From Streptomyces sp. LX-29 (lineage in GTDB: Bacteria > Actinomycetota > Actinomycetes > Streptomycetales > Streptomycetaceae), in the NCBI RefSeq assembly GCF_029541745.1, contig NZ_CP089746.1, positions 6,705,559-6,769,558 on the forward strand: DNA of 64,000 bases. The letters run 5' to 3'. This document shows positions 1-8,908 of the stretch, piece by piece. Made by a program: the position numbers and the translations under genes. Position 1 is the first letter of the stretch. Each line of letters starts with the position of its first letter. The notes under the pieces are model-generated. The model was not told the DNA's origin, searched no databases, and was given only the letters and a program-made list of their open reading frames with translations.

Positions 1-1
1 C

Positions 2-700
2 ACCGACTTCGGTGTGCACTCGCCGCGCTGGCTGTCCCGGTTCGGCGACGCCACCCGGCAGGCCGAGCGCTACCGGGTCGGCCGGGTGCTGCTGGCCGGC
101 GACGCGGCGCACATCCACCCGCCGACCGGCGGGCAGGGGCTCAACCTCGGCGTGCAGGACGCGTTCAACCTCGGCTGGAAGCTGGCCGCCGCGGTCAACG
201 GCTGGGCACCGGAGGGTCTCCTCGACAGCTACCACGCCGAACGGCACCCGGTGGCCGCCCGCGTGCTGGACAACACCCGCGCGCAGATCACCCTGCTGGG
301 AACCGATCCGGGTGCGACCGCCCTGCGGGAGCTGTTCTCGAAGCTGATGGACTTCGAGGAGGTGAACCGGTACGTGACCGGGATGATCACCGCGGTCGAC
401 ATCCGCTACGACTTCGGTGAGGGCCACGAACTGCTCGGCCGGCGGATGCGGGACGTGGAGCTGAAGCAAGGTCGCCTCTACGAGCTGATGCACGGCGGCC
501 GCGGTCTGCTGCTCGACCAGACCGGCCGCCTCTCGGTGGCGGGCTGGGCGGATCGGGTCGACCACGTCGTCGACGTCAGCGAGGGCCTGGAAGCGCCCGC
601 GGTCCTGCTGCGCCCGGACGGCCACGTGGCGTGGGTCGGTGAAGACCAGCAGGATCTGCTCGGCACGCTGCCGCAGTGGTTCGGCGCCGCCGCCGGCTGA
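2..700 (+). CDS. rox: FAD-dependent aromatic monooxygenase, Rox-like, 3' part only
   Basis: This is the C-terminal part of a flavoprotein hydroxylase of the PheA/TfdB family; the 5' end lies outside the window. The second FAD-binding motif is visible as GDAAHIHPPTGGQGLN followed by a GWKLA helix, which contacts the flavin ribityl chain. The protein ends in a thioredoxin-fold-like tail with LLRPDGHVAWVG and PQWFG. That tail, as I recall it, resembles rifampicin monooxygenases (Rox), which hydroxylate or linearise rifamycins using NADPH and O2. The family assignment is firm. The rifamycin substrate is inference, because the N-terminal half cannot be seen and polyketide-tailoring hydroxylases look alike. 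It converges with the LysR gene downstream. Confidence 0.75.
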   Translation, partial: TDFGVHSPRWLSRFGDATRQAERYRVGRVLLAGDAAHIHPPTGGQGLNLGVQDAFNLGWKLAAAVNGWAPEGLLDSYHAERHPVAARVLDNTRAQITLLGTDPGATALRELFSKLMDFEEVNRYVTGMITAVDIRYDFGEGHELLGRRMRDVELKQGRLYELMHGGRGLLLDQTGRLSVAGWADRVDHVVDVSEGLEAPAVLLRPDGHVAWVGEDQQDLLGTLPQWFGAAAG

Positions 701-807
701 GCGCGCAGTCGCGGCCCGGCCGATCCGGTACGTGACCTCGGCGTTCCTCCCCACGTGCCGAAAGGGCCGCCGGATGGACTGACGGGCCGTCGCCGGGCTG
801 GTGCCGA

Positions 808-1743
808 TCATGATTGACCGTCCTCGCCCGCGACGTGTGCGCCCGGCTCCCCGGTCCGGTTCGCCCAGGCGTTGCGCAGCGTCTGGGCGACAGCGGCGAC
901 CGCCGGGGTCCGCTGCGCCTCACGGTGGTGAGCCAGGTACAGGTGCCGCTGGATCGGCCGGGGGAGGTCGACCGTGACGACTCGGTGGTCGTGGAAGGCG
1001 TCGAGCGCGAGCTGCGGCAAGAGCGCGATGCCCAGGCCGCCGGCGACCAGTGCCTGGGTGACGACGTAGTCGTCGGTCTCGTGTCGGATGTCCGGGGTGA
1101 AGCCGCTGACCTGGCAGATGCGTGTGAGGTACTCGGTGCACCGGGGGCAGCCGGCGATCCACCGTTCCATGGCCAGCTGCTCCAACGCCACGCTCTGGGC
1201 ACCGGCGAGGTGATGGGCGGCAGGCAGCACGATCCGGAGCGGGTCGGTCCGCAGGCGGGACAGCACGATGTCGCCCTCGGCATCGGCCACCTCCTCGTAC
1301 GCGAAGATCACGGCCAGGTCGACCTCGCCGCACGACACCATGGTCAGCGCCTCGGGTGGTTCGGCCTCGCGCAGGCGCACATCCAGGTGGGGATGGCGGC
1401 GAGCCAGCACGGTCAGGGACCGCGGGACCACCGTGGCGCTGGCCGACGGGAAGGCCGCCACGCGTACGACGCCGGCGCGCAGGTCGGCGAGGGCGTTGAT
1501 GTCCTCGTCGGCCGCGCGCAGCCGAGCGGCCAGGGCCTCGGCGTGCCGCATCAGCACCCGCCCGGCCTCGGTCAGCCGCACCCCGCGCGCCTGGCGCACC
1601 ACCAGAGCCACTCCGGCCTGCCGTTCCAGCATGCGCAGGTGCTGGCTGACCGCGGGCTGAGTCCAGCCGAGCTCGCGGGCGGCGCCCGCGATCGACCCGG
1701 TGCGCGCGATCTCGCGGAAGATCAGTATTCGTCGGGCGTCCAT
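808..1743 (-). CDS. LysR-family transcriptional regulator
   Basis: This 311-residue protein has the usual LysR length and layout. Residues 1-60 form a winged helix-turn-helix (start MDARRILIFREIARTGS, with AARELGWTQPAVSQHLRML as recognition region). A periplasmic-binding-protein-like effector domain follows from about residue 90, with LRIVLPAAHHLAG in its second half. The ATG at 1743 has no clear ribosome-binding site, but the N-terminus fits the family exactly. It is divergent from the Asp/Glu racemase gene, about 80 bp away. LysR proteins commonly control the divergent neighbour and themselves, so the racemase is the likely target. The effector is not predictable. Confidence 0.9.
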   Translation of the reverse strand: MDARRILIFREIARTGSIAGAARELGWTQPAVSQHLRMLERQAGVALVVRQARGVRLTEAGRVLMRHAEALAARLRAADEDINALADLRAGVVRVAAFPSASATVVPRSLTVLARRHPHLDVRLREAEPPEALTMVSCGEVDLAVIFAYEEVADAEGDIVLSRLRTDPLRIVLPAAHHLAGAQSVALEQLAMERWIAGCPRCTEYLTRICQVSGFTPDIRHETDDYVVTQALVAGGLGIALLPQLALDAFHDHRVVTVDLPRPIQRHLYLAHHREAQRTPAVAAVAQTLRNAWANRTGEPGAHVAGEDGQS

Positions 1744-1821
1744 GGATCAAAGTTTTGCTTGGGTCTGTGCCAACAAGTCAAGGGCTGGTTAAGAGGACGT
1801 CGCGCTGTGAGGCTGGATGGC

Positions 1822-2511
1822 ATGCGAACCATCGGCCTGATCGGCGGCATGAGCTGGGAATCGTCCGCCGAGTACTACCGCATCCTCAACGAGGTGACCC
1901 GCTCCCGGCTCGGCGGGCACCACTGCGCCCCAAGCCTGCTCCTCACCGTGGACTTCGCCGAGATCGAGGCGATGCAGCGGGCAGGTGCCTGGGACCGGGC
2001 CGGCACCCATCTGGCCGCCAAAGCCGCCACGTTGGAAAGGGCAGGGGCTGAACTGGTCCTGCTGTGCACCAACACGATGCACCGGGTCGCCGATGCGATC
2101 ACCGGCGTCCTCGACGTCCCGTTCGTCCACATCGTCGACGCCACTGCCGAGCGCGTCCTGCGTCACGGACACCGCCGCGTCGGATTGCTCGCCACCCGTT
2201 ACACCATGGAGGAGGACTTCTACCGGGACCGGATGCTCAGCCACGGCATCGACGTCATCGTCCCCGACGAGCCGGACCGCACCCTCGTCCACGACGTCAT
2301 CTACCGGGAACTGACCCGCGGCCGCGTGGAGGAGACATCCAGGCAGGCATACCGACGCGTCATCGACCGGCTGGCCGCACGCGGCGCCGAGGCGGTCATC
2401 CTGGGCTGCACCGAGATCACCTTGCTGATCGGCCGGCGTGACAGTCCGCTGCCCGTCTTCGACTCGACCCGCATACACGTCGAACGCGCCGTCGACCTCG
2501 CCCTGGCATGA
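1822..2511 (+). CDS. Aspartate/glutamate racemase family protein
   Basis: This 229-residue cytoplasmic protein belongs to the cofactor-independent Asp/Glu racemase superfamily, which moves the alpha proton with two cysteines. It starts MRTIGLIGGMSWESS, typical of the YgeA/RacX branch. The first cysteine lies in VLLCTNTMH and the second in VILGCTEITLL. The ATG at 1822 was chosen because the family begins here; the open frame continues upstream without family-like sequence, and a weak GAGG precedes the start. The likely role is to make a D-amino acid (D-Asp or D-Glu) or racemise a related substrate. It is divergent from the LysR gene, which probably regulates it. Confidence 0.88.
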   Translation: MRTIGLIGGMSWESSAEYYRILNEVTRSRLGGHHCAPSLLLTVDFAEIEAMQRAGAWDRAGTHLAAKAATLERAGAELVLLCTNTMHRVADAITGVLDVPFVHIVDATAERVLRHGHRRVGLLATRYTMEEDFYRDRMLSHGIDVIVPDEPDRTLVHDVIYRELTRGRVEETSRQAYRRVIDRLAARGAEAVILGCTEITLLIGRRDSPLPVFDSTRIHVERAVDLALA

Positions 2512-2794
2512 AGCACGCATCCCGGCCCGCCCACAGGCCAGGCGCCGAGCAGGGACGCGGAGCAGCGGTCCTCCAGCCACTGGGTGGCCCGGATGCCGAA
2601 GGCCACATCGGCGGCCAGCCGCGGCTCCCGGCGCCGCAGAGCCCAGACATGCGGGTCGGCTTCCTTGAACTCGTCGAGCGACCGGGGCATGGCGTACTCG
2701 CGCAGGTGCCACGCTCGCCCTCGTCGCGGAGGAAGGAGGACACACCCGCACCGCCGGCTGGCTCGTGCAGCACTTCCCGGAGGGCGGCCGTCAC
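2512..2794 (-). pseudogene. Remnant resembling an iron-containing redox (heme-oxygenase-like diiron) enzyme
   Basis: No intact gene occupies this stretch. Two adjacent minus-strand frames together read like one protein. The segment TAALREVLHEPAGG...SSFLRDEGER (about 2715-2790) is followed, one frame over, by HLREYAMPRSLDEFKEADPH and a further 30 residues (about 2590-2710). REY..HRSLY..KEADPH is what I recall from iron-containing redox enzyme (heme-oxygenase-like diiron) proteins. The fragment would be a small internal piece, frameshifted near 2712 and cut off at both ends. The family assignment is from memory of the motif only. Confidence 0.35.
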
Positions 2795-2934
2795 GTCGTC
2801 ATCGCCGGCTCACCTGCTGGGCTCGACGTCCGAACTCAATCGGTCGAGGCACCACCGAGAATGACGAGGGCGCAGGCGAGCGGCACGCTGCGCGAAGCCG
2901 AGCCGGTCTGGCCATGACGTGACCTCCGGTCGGT

Positions 2935-4170
2935 TCAGCGTATGAAGTCGACCTCCGGGTAATGGCGCGAGGGCCCGTCGAGTAGGTGGCCGCTCCGGTG
3001 GCGCAGGTGCTTGTCGAAGAAGGCCGCGAGGTAGGTGCGTTGGATCGCGATGGAGCGGTTGGGGTCGATCGTGCCGAGTATCTGGTCCAGTTGGGGCAGG
3101 GTCAGCCCGAATGCGCCCGGCGCCTGGCGAAACAGAACTTGGTGGTCGACAAAGGAATTATGCCCGGAGCCGCGCAGCTTCAGGTCGAGTCGCTCTCCGT
3201 GCAGGTGTCTCCAGAACCGTGCCCAGCTCCGATCGGTGTCGCGGTTGTGACGCTCGGAACTGAACAGCAGGAAGGGGCGGTCGAGCGATTTGTTGATCGA
3301 CGTTCCGAAGAACTGGCCGTCCAGGTTCGCTCCGGCGTCGATCCGGGAGTCGGCTTGCATGGCCGCGGGTACCGCGCCTCCGCCGAGGGACGAGCCGAAC
3401 ATCCCGATACGTTTCGTGTTCACGGCTTCGGACAGCCCTTGAGGAAGCTGTTTGTTCTCCGCATCCGGGTTGTCGCCGCGGGCGAGCGCGACCAACTGGT
3501 CGATGACGAAGCGGGTGTCCGCCGCCCGGACGTCGATCGTGTGGCGCGATTTGGAACCGGGCGGCATGAGGTTGACCTCATGCCGCCCGTCGGGGAACAG
3601 CACGTCGCTGGAATCGTGGGTGTGGTCCATGGTGACGACCAAGTAGCCGCGGCTGGCCAGGTCCTGAACCAGCGTCGTCGCCTGGCCCCGGTGGCCGTGC
3701 AGCCCGGGCGAGTACAGCAGCACCGGCAGCTTGCCGGCCCTGGCGTCGACCGGGGCGCCGATGTGGCCGGCGGTGGTGGGCAGGGTCACCCCGCCCGGCA
3801 GTACCTGCTGGCTGACCGGGAGCTTCGCAGCGGGAAAGTTGCCGGTGTGCGTGGCCGGATACCACAGCGAGACCATCAGCTCCCGCTGCTGTCCGGGCAC
3901 CCACGGATCCATGCGTGACGAGTCGCGCAGGTGGAGGTCGACCGTTCCGACACCATAGCGCCCGGTCGGGGCCGGGAGGGTCAACTGGCCCGGGGCTTCC
4001 GCTGCGTCCAGGGGAGCCGTCGTGGCCATGGGCACCACCCCGCTGGCGTTCTCCTCAGCGGCAGCGGACCCGACCCCGGCGCCCAGGATGACGGCCAGTG
4101 CCCCCGTGGTGCTGGCGACCCGGGCGCCCAACCGGCTCCTGTGCCTTCGTGCGTGCTTCGCGTGCTTCAT
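2935..4170 (-). CDS. Secreted alpha/beta hydrolase, PAF-acetylhydrolase-like
   Basis: This 411-residue exported esterase/lipase has a basic signal peptide (MKHAKHARRHRSRLGAR, then a hydrophobic stretch ending GSAAAEE). Its body resembles plasma/type II platelet-activating-factor acetylhydrolases: an oxyanion region near LLYSPGLHGHRGQ, a nucleophile elbow GMFGSSLGGGA and a late catalytic histidine in SGHNSFVDHQVLF. The ATG at 4170 was preferred to the one at 4260 because GGAGG stands 11 nt upstream, the signal peptide starts there, and a promoter-like sequence overlaps the longer frame. It probably hydrolyses short acyl esters outside the cell. It stands alone, divergent from the PGA-type operon. 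Confidence 0.82.
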   Translation of the reverse strand: MKHAKHARRHRSRLGARVASTTGALAVILGAGVGSAAAEENASGVVPMATTAPLDAAEAPGQLTLPAPTGRYGVGTVDLHLRDSSRMDPWVPGQQRELMVSLWYPATHTGNFPAAKLPVSQQVLPGGVTLPTTAGHIGAPVDARAGKLPVLLYSPGLHGHRGQATTLVQDLASRGYLVVTMDHTHDSSDVLFPDGRHEVNLMPPGSKSRHTIDVRAADTRFVIDQLVALARGDNPDAENKQLPQGLSEAVNTKRIGMFGSSLGGGAVPAAMQADSRIDAGANLDGQFFGTSINKSLDRPFLLFSSERHNRDTDRSWARFWRHLHGERLDLKLRGSGHNSFVDHQVLFRQAPGAFGLTLPQLDQILGTIDPNRSIAIQRTYLAAFFDKHLRHRSGHLLDGPSRHYPEVDFIR

Positions 4171-4230
4171 GGGCAGCCCCGCCTCCATGATGGTGATCGC
4201 CACGTGCCCGGCGATCGGCTGGCGGCCCAT

Positions 4231-4260
4231 CGTATAGGCAGTTTGCCATAGCCAATTCAA
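4231..4260 (-). promoter_or_regulatory. Sigma70-like promoter of the secreted hydrolase gene
   Basis: On the minus strand a -35-like TTGAAT (4255-4260) and a -10-like TATACG (4231-4236) are separated by exactly 18 bp. Transcription would start near 4224 and leave a leader of about 55 nt before the ATG at 4170. This supports the downstream start codon. The region is AT-rich compared with its surroundings. Confidence 0.5.
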
Positions 4261-4461
4261 TTGCCTGCTTTTACTGGGGAGTTATCACCTCTGCACGATT
4301 GATGATGGGTTGCCATCGGACCGTCCTGAAGTGCACACAATGTCGGCTTCGCGCCCGATGGCGTCGCGGTCGCACGGCCGGCGTTGCCGCGACCGTATGC
4401 GAGTGGAAACACCTCTGAGCGCAGGATGCGGCACCAACAGGCTTGTGATTATCGTGTGAAC

Positions 4462-4477
4462 GCAGTATCGATACTGC
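4462..4477. promoter_or_regulatory. Perfect 16-bp palindrome upstream of the PGA-type operon
   Basis: GCAGTATCGATACTGC reads identically on both strands with no spacer. It lies just before the first gene of the operon that carries pgsB and pgsC, in a locally AT-richer intergenic region. A dimeric repressor or activator site is the natural reading; the regulator is not identifiable in this window. Confidence 0.5.
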
Positions 4478-4483
4478 ATCGAG

Positions 4484-6961
4484 TTGCCGCACGGCCTTCC
4501 CCCCACGAAAAGCCGAGAGGACGCTGCCCTGCACCCGATTTCCCATGCGCCCCGTCGACATCGCGCTCGACGCCGCGCAGACATGCCTCTGCTCGGAGGT
4601 GTTCGCCCGCCGATCGCCGCATTGCTGTGCGTCCTGTTGGCAGTTGCCGTGTTCCCCACACTCGGCTTGGGCGCCATTCACGAACAAGCTGTACCCCAGG
4701 CGGTACGCGACGCCGAACGCCGGATCGCCGAGGACGCCGCCGACTCGTTCGGAACCTCCATCGGCGTCAGGGCGAGGGCGGTTCGTCGTTCCGCCGAGTC
4801 CGTCGGCGCCCCCGCCAAGGGTGCTCCGAAGGCGATACTGAGGTCCCTCCTCGCAGCCGGTCCCCCTGTGCGGGGAGGTGTGCTGCTCGACCCGCGCACC
4901 GGCAGGCCGCTGGCGGCCAGCGGTGAAGCGGTGCCGCTGACCGGGGTGGACGTACCGACCCTGGCGCGCTCCGGTACGGCCGACATAGCGCCCCGGCTGG
5001 CCACTCCGGTTGGCGCGGGCGCGCGACTGTTGTTCTTCGCCCGGGTGGCTGTCCCTGCTGTCTCTGCCGCGGACCGTAACCAGGACCACGCGCGTGGCCC
5101 GGTGAGGGAACAGGGCGAAGGTGCGGGCGAATTCCTGCTCGTCGTCTCGGAAGAGGTCGCGGCCCTCACGGTGCACGGAGGTGGGCGCACCGGTCAGATA
5201 GTGGACCGGGACGGAAAGGTGCTCGCCTCCTCCGCCGCCACCGGTGCGGCCCTGCCGCCCGACACCAAGGACCGTGCCCTGTCCTCCGCTGCCGCGGACG
5301 CCGGTCACACCGGCGACGCCTCCGGCAGCATGCTCGGCGACGGTGATGACGGACACGACGGGCTGCGCAGGGTCGCCGGTTGGGCATCGGTCGCCGGGGT
5401 GGACGGCGAGGACGACACCTCCGACCTGGGGCTGACGGTTCTCACGTTCAGGGATGTGCCCCCGACGAAGGGCGGAGCCGACCACACGAGGTTCGCCATG
5501 ACGGCCGCGGGCGCGTTGGCGGTGATCGCCATGCTGGTCACCCTGGTGCTGTGGAGCACCGTGCAGCGTCCGCTGCTGCGGCTGTACCTCTCCGCCGCCC
5601 GGCTGGCCAGAGGCGCCGACGGCAGGCCCGAGGCGCGGGAGGAGTTGGCGCGGCCGGTGCCTGCCGGAGCGTTCGGCGAGCCCGGCAGGGCCGGCCGGGC
5701 GCTGGAGTCGATACGCCGCCAACTGCTCGGCGAGGCGGGACCGGAGCCTGTGCGGCCGACGCGCCGTCGCCCGGGTCTCCGCTCTCTGGTCCTCGTCTGC
5801 GCACTGGTGATCGCCGCGTGGGGGGTGCCGCTGCTCTTCCTCCTCAACCGCGTACCGGCCGCGCAGGCCGCACCGCAAGCCGTCGTCGCCGACCAGCAGG
5901 CACGCACCGAATCCGCCGCCGACCGGGTGCGGCAGTCCCTCGGCCAGAGCTACACCGACCTCACGGCGATGGCATCGGCCATCGCCGGTGTGCCACGGGA
6001 GCGGGCGACGGAGCTTCTGCGTCGTGAGCGCGCCGACCATCCCACGTACCGATCGCTGTACGTGCTGGACCACACCGGCGCCATCGTGCTGCGGGTGGGC
6101 AAGGAGCCGCTGCGCGCCTCCGGCCCTGCGCCGTCCGACAACGGAATCACCCAGGTCAACACCTCGGGCAAGACCCCCGCGGTCGCCGCCTACGCTCAGA
6201 TCAAGACCGCCAAGAACGACAAGGCCAAGAACGACAAGGCCAAGAACGGCAAGGCCGAGAACGGTAAGGCCGAGAACGACGCGAACGTCGAAGACACCGC
6301 CCCGGCCGTAGTCGTCGCGGAGATCGGCGTGGACACGCTGAACGACCTGGTCGCCCGGTCCGGGCTCGGCAGGGTGTGGCTGACCGACGAGCGCCACAGG
6401 GTGCTCGCGGCGAGCGTCCGCTTCCAGGCCTTCCAGGCTCTTCCCAGCCGGGGCCTCACCCGTCTGGCGGCCAGGACCGACACGGCACCCGGCGGCGCGG
6501 GCAGCCCGGCATCGGCCGTACTCCACGGGGGAAGGGCGCCGGGCCAGGGCCCGTCGGTCGCGGCCGCCGCGCCAATGGCGCAGACGGGGCCCGCCGCCGC
6601 ACTCGGCTGGCGAGTGGTCTCCGCGAAGCCTGCCGCCGCGCTCAAACTGGCGGCATACGAGCTCCAGGCACACACCATGCTGGCCGGGCTGCTCGCCCTG
6701 GCCATGGGGGCCGCCTGCCTGAGCTGGCTGCACATCGTGGTGGTCAGACCGCTGCGCACCCTCACCGGATGCGCGGAACGGCTGGCCGAAGGCGATCGCC
6801 GCACTGTGCTGTACCCGGTCCACCACGACGAGTGCGGCTCGGTCACTCGCAGTCTGGAACTGCTCCGGCAGGCGCTGGTGGAGCGGGACCGCGGCGCGGA
6901 AGCCGGCGCGGCCGCTGCCCCTGTCCCACCGCTCCATTCCGGCAGCGCGCCGTCACGGTAA
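4484..6961 (+). CDS. Membrane protein with two extracytoplasmic sensor-like domains and HAMP-like segments
   Basis: The protein is up to 825 residues and heads the PGA-type operon. It shows a membrane segment near residue 45 (PPIAALLCVLLAVAVFPTLG), an extracytoplasmic region, a second segment near 345 (ALAVIAMLVTLVLWSTV) with a HAMP-like stretch, a third near 430, a second Cache-like region, and a last segment near 735 followed by a HAMP-like VRPLRTLTGCAERLAEGD. No kinase, cyclase or methyl-accepting domain follows, so it would sense or scaffold rather than signal enzymatically. A KNDKA-type repeat lies near residue 580. The start is uncertain: TTG at 4484 or ATG at 4583, neither with a good ribosome-binding site. 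It ends 13 bp before pgsB. Confidence 0.7.
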   Translation: MPHGLPPTKSREDAALHPISHAPRRHRARRRADMPLLGGVRPPIAALLCVLLAVAVFPTLGLGAIHEQAVPQAVRDAERRIAEDAADSFGTSIGVRARAVRRSAESVGAPAKGAPKAILRSLLAAGPPVRGGVLLDPRTGRPLAASGEAVPLTGVDVPTLARSGTADIAPRLATPVGAGARLLFFARVAVPAVSAADRNQDHARGPVREQGEGAGEFLLVVSEEVAALTVHGGGRTGQIVDRDGKVLASSAATGAALPPDTKDRALSSAAADAGHTGDASGSMLGDGDDGHDGLRRVAGWASVAGVDGEDDTSDLGLTVLTFRDVPPTKGGADHTRFAMTAAGALAVIAMLVTLVLWSTVQRPLLRLYLSAARLARGADGRPEAREELARPVPAGAFGEPGRAGRALESIRRQLLGEAGPEPVRPTRRRPGLRSLVLVCALVIAAWGVPLLFLLNRVPAAQAAPQAVVADQQARTESAADRVRQSLGQSYTDLTAMASAIAGVPRERATELLRRERADHPTYRSLYVLDHTGAIVLRVGKEPLRASGPAPSDNGITQVNTSGKTPAVAAYAQIKTAKNDKAKNDKAKNGKAENGKAENDANVEDTAPAVVVAEIGVDTLNDLVARSGLGRVWLTDERHRVLAASVRFQAFQALPSRGLTRLAARTDTAPGGAGSPASAVLHGGRAPGQGPSVAAAAPMAQTGPAAALGWRVVSAKPAAALKLAAYELQAHTMLAGLLALAMGAACLSWLHIVVVRPLRTLTGCAERLAEGDRRTVLYPVHHDECGSVTRSLELLRQALVERDRGAEAGAAAAPVPPLHSGSAPSR
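6209..6280 (+). repeat. 15-bp in-frame tandem repeat
   Basis: A 15-bp unit beginning GCCAAGAACGAC is repeated four times and a further 12 bp, with small changes in later copies. It encodes a lysine/asparagine-rich linker (about AKNDK per unit) in the second extracytoplasmic domain of the HAMP-type protein. Copy-number change would keep the frame. Confidence 0.85.
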
Positions 6962-6974
6962 AGGACCAACTCAC

Positions 6975-8312
6975 GTGCTGTTCCTCTATGTTGTACTCCT
7001 GCTGAGCTGCGCCGTGCTGCTGGTCGCCGGCGTGCTGGAGCAGCGGCGCCACTACGCCGCGCTGGCACAGATACCCACTCGGGTGCTCGTCAACGGCATC
7101 CGGGGCAAAAGCTCGATCACCCGGCTGTGCGCGGGGGCGCTCCGCGGCGGTGGCCTGGTCACCGTGGCCAAGACCACCGGTTCCGCCGCGCGTTTCATCC
7201 ACCCGGATGCCACAGAGGAGCCGGTGTACCGGAAGTTCGGCATCGCGAACGTCGTCGAGCAGATCGGTATCGTTCGGCGCGCGGCGGCATACCGGCCTGA
7301 CGCCCTGGTGATCGAGTGCATGGCAGTGATGCCCGCGCTTCAGGAGGTCAACCAGGAGAAGCTGATCCGTTCCACCATCGGCGTGCTGTGCAACGTCCGC
7401 GAGGACCACCTCGCCGAGATGGGGCCGACGCTGGACGATGTGGCCCGCTCGCTGTCCCGGTCGATGCCGGTCGGCGGGGTCTGCGTCACCGCTGAGCAGG
7501 AGCGGCTGCACATCCTCAAGGAGGAGGCCGACAAGCGGAGGTGCCGCCTGATCGCGGTCGATCCGGAGTCGGTGACCGACGAGGAGCTGCGCGGGTTCAG
7601 TTGGTTCACGTTCAAGGAGAACGTCGCCATCGCGCTGGCAGTGGCGGGGCTGCTCGGTGTGGACCGGGCCACCGCACTGCGCGGCATGTGGGCCGCACCG
7701 CCGGATCCCGGAGTGCTCACCGTCGAGCGCTACCGCACGCCGCAAGGCAAGCGGCTGCGCTTCGCCAATGTCTTCGCCGCCAACGACCCCGAGTCGACGT
7801 TGATGAACGTCCGTCAGCTGGAGCAGCTCGGTGCCATCCGTCGCCCGCTGAACGTCGTCATCAACTGTCGCCCGGACCGGGTGGAACGCAATGGGCAGAT
7901 GGGAGCGATCGTCCCCGACCTGGCCCCGGAGACGGTCTTCCTCATCGGGCATCCGACCAAGAGCGCCCGCGACGGCATCCCACCGGGCTGGTCGTCGGGC
8001 CGGGTGGTGGAGCTGGGCGGCGACCGGCGCGACGCGCAGGAGCTGACCCGGGCCATTCTCACCGAACTGGCCCCGAATTCGTCACTGGTGGCCATCGGCA
8101 ACATCCACGGCCAGGGCGAGCTGCTCCTGGAACATCTCGGCATGCTGCCCCCGGACGACGCCGACGAGCCGCTTCCGATCGCGCACCCGCCCGAGCCGGA
8201 GCCGTACAGCTGGGTGGCGCCACTGAACGACCCGACGCCCGGCCCGTACGTCCCAGGCTTCTCCGCCGCCCATGCCGACGCCCGGTACGAGACCGCAAGG
8301 AACCCGCTGTGA
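6975..8312 (+). CDS. pgsB: Poly-gamma-glutamate synthase subunit PgsB/CapB
   Basis: This 445-residue protein is the ATP-dependent amide ligase subunit of the membrane PGA synthase. It resembles Mur ligases in mechanism: the gamma-carboxyl of glutamate is activated by ATP and joined to the chain. An N-terminal membrane anchor (LFLYVVLLLSCAVLLVAGV) is followed by a P-loop in VNGIRGKSSITRL. CNVREDHLAEMGPT and FAANDPEST are typical of PgsB/CapB, and the length fits. GTG at 6975 has AAAGGA about 10 nt upstream. The stop overlaps the pgsC start by 4 nt (GTGA), so the two are translationally coupled. The tail after about residue 395 is proline-rich. Confidence 0.93.
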   Translation: MLFLYVVLLLSCAVLLVAGVLEQRRHYAALAQIPTRVLVNGIRGKSSITRLCAGALRGGGLVTVAKTTGSAARFIHPDATEEPVYRKFGIANVVEQIGIVRRAAAYRPDALVIECMAVMPALQEVNQEKLIRSTIGVLCNVREDHLAEMGPTLDDVARSLSRSMPVGGVCVTAEQERLHILKEEADKRRCRLIAVDPESVTDEELRGFSWFTFKENVAIALAVAGLLGVDRATALRGMWAAPPDPGVLTVERYRTPQGKRLRFANVFAANDPESTLMNVRQLEQLGAIRRPLNVVINCRPDRVERNGQMGAIVPDLAPETVFLIGHPTKSARDGIPPGWSSGRVVELGGDRRDAQELTRAILTELAPNSSLVAIGNIHGQGELLLEHLGMLPPDDADEPLPIAHPPEPEPYSWVAPLNDPTPGPYVPGFSAAHADARYETARNPL

Positions 8313-8791
8313 TCCCCGTCGTCATCACTCCGCAGATCGCCGCGCTGGGGATCGCCCTCGGACTGGTCTTCTCCCTGGTCTGCTATCTGACCACCAACCT
8401 CTCTCCCGGCGGCATGGTCACCCCCGGCTGGCTGGCGCTGACCCTCGTCACCGATGTGGTCCAGGCCGCGTTGATGATCGGCGTCATGGCGCTCACCTTC
8501 CTCACGACCAAGGTCCTCCAGCGCCATGTGATCCTTTACGGGAAGCGGCTGTTCGCCGCCGTGGTGCTGTCCGCGGTACTGCTCCAGACCACGGTGATAC
8601 TCGCCCTCCAGCGCGAGTTCCCGCTGCTTCACACCGCCCAGACGCTGGGCTTCATCGTGCCCGGCCTGATCGCCTATCAGTTGGTGCGCCAGCCGGTGGC
8701 GCCCACCGTGATCTCCACGACCGCGGTGACCCTCGGCACGTATGTGGTGCTGGTCGCCGGGCTGCTGATGGGGGCACTGCCCGTCGGCTGA
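8309..8791 (+). CDS. pgsC: Poly-gamma-glutamate synthase membrane subunit PgsC/CapC
   Basis: This 160-residue integral membrane protein has four to five hydrophobic segments and is the usual partner of PgsB in PGA polymerisation and export. The conserved N-terminal region reads ALGIALGLVFSLVCYLTTNL followed by SPGGMVTPGWLAL, characteristic of PgsC/CapC. It starts with the GTG that overlaps the pgsB stop codon. No CapA/PgsA-type metallophosphoesterase gene follows, although this subunit normally completes the complex. The next gene downstream is an NlpC/P60-like protein. Confidence 0.92.
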   Translation: MIPVVITPQIAALGIALGLVFSLVCYLTTNLSPGGMVTPGWLALTLVTDVVQAALMIGVMALTFLTTKVLQRHVILYGKRLFAAVVLSAVLLQTTVILALQREFPLLHTAQTLGFIVPGLIAYQLVRQPVAPTVISTTAVTLGTYVVLVAGLLMGALPVG

Positions 8792-8801
8792 CCGAGCCCG
8801 T

Positions 8802-8875
8802 ACGCGCCCGTCGAGCCCACACGCGCCCGTCGAGCCGACACCCGCCCATCAGCCCACACGCGCCCGTCGAACCAC
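8802..8875 (+). repeat. 18-19 bp tandem repeats between pgsC and the NlpC/P60-like gene
   Basis: Four consecutive imperfect copies of a unit like ACGCGCCCGTCGAGCCCAC (8802-8820, 8821-8839, 8840-8857, 8858-8875) fill most of the intergenic gap. They carry no obvious hairpin. The role is unknown; they may set spacing or RNA structure within the operon. Confidence 0.8.
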
Positions 8876-8908
8876 ACGCACCGAGATCCGTACGTAGAGG
8901 AGGTCACC

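Noticed and set aside
4271..6937. Very long open frame on the minus strand opposite the HAMP-type gene
   Set aside because: It is a GC-bias shadow: low-complexity Arg/Gly/His product, no start site, and the plus strand has clear membrane and sensor-like domains.
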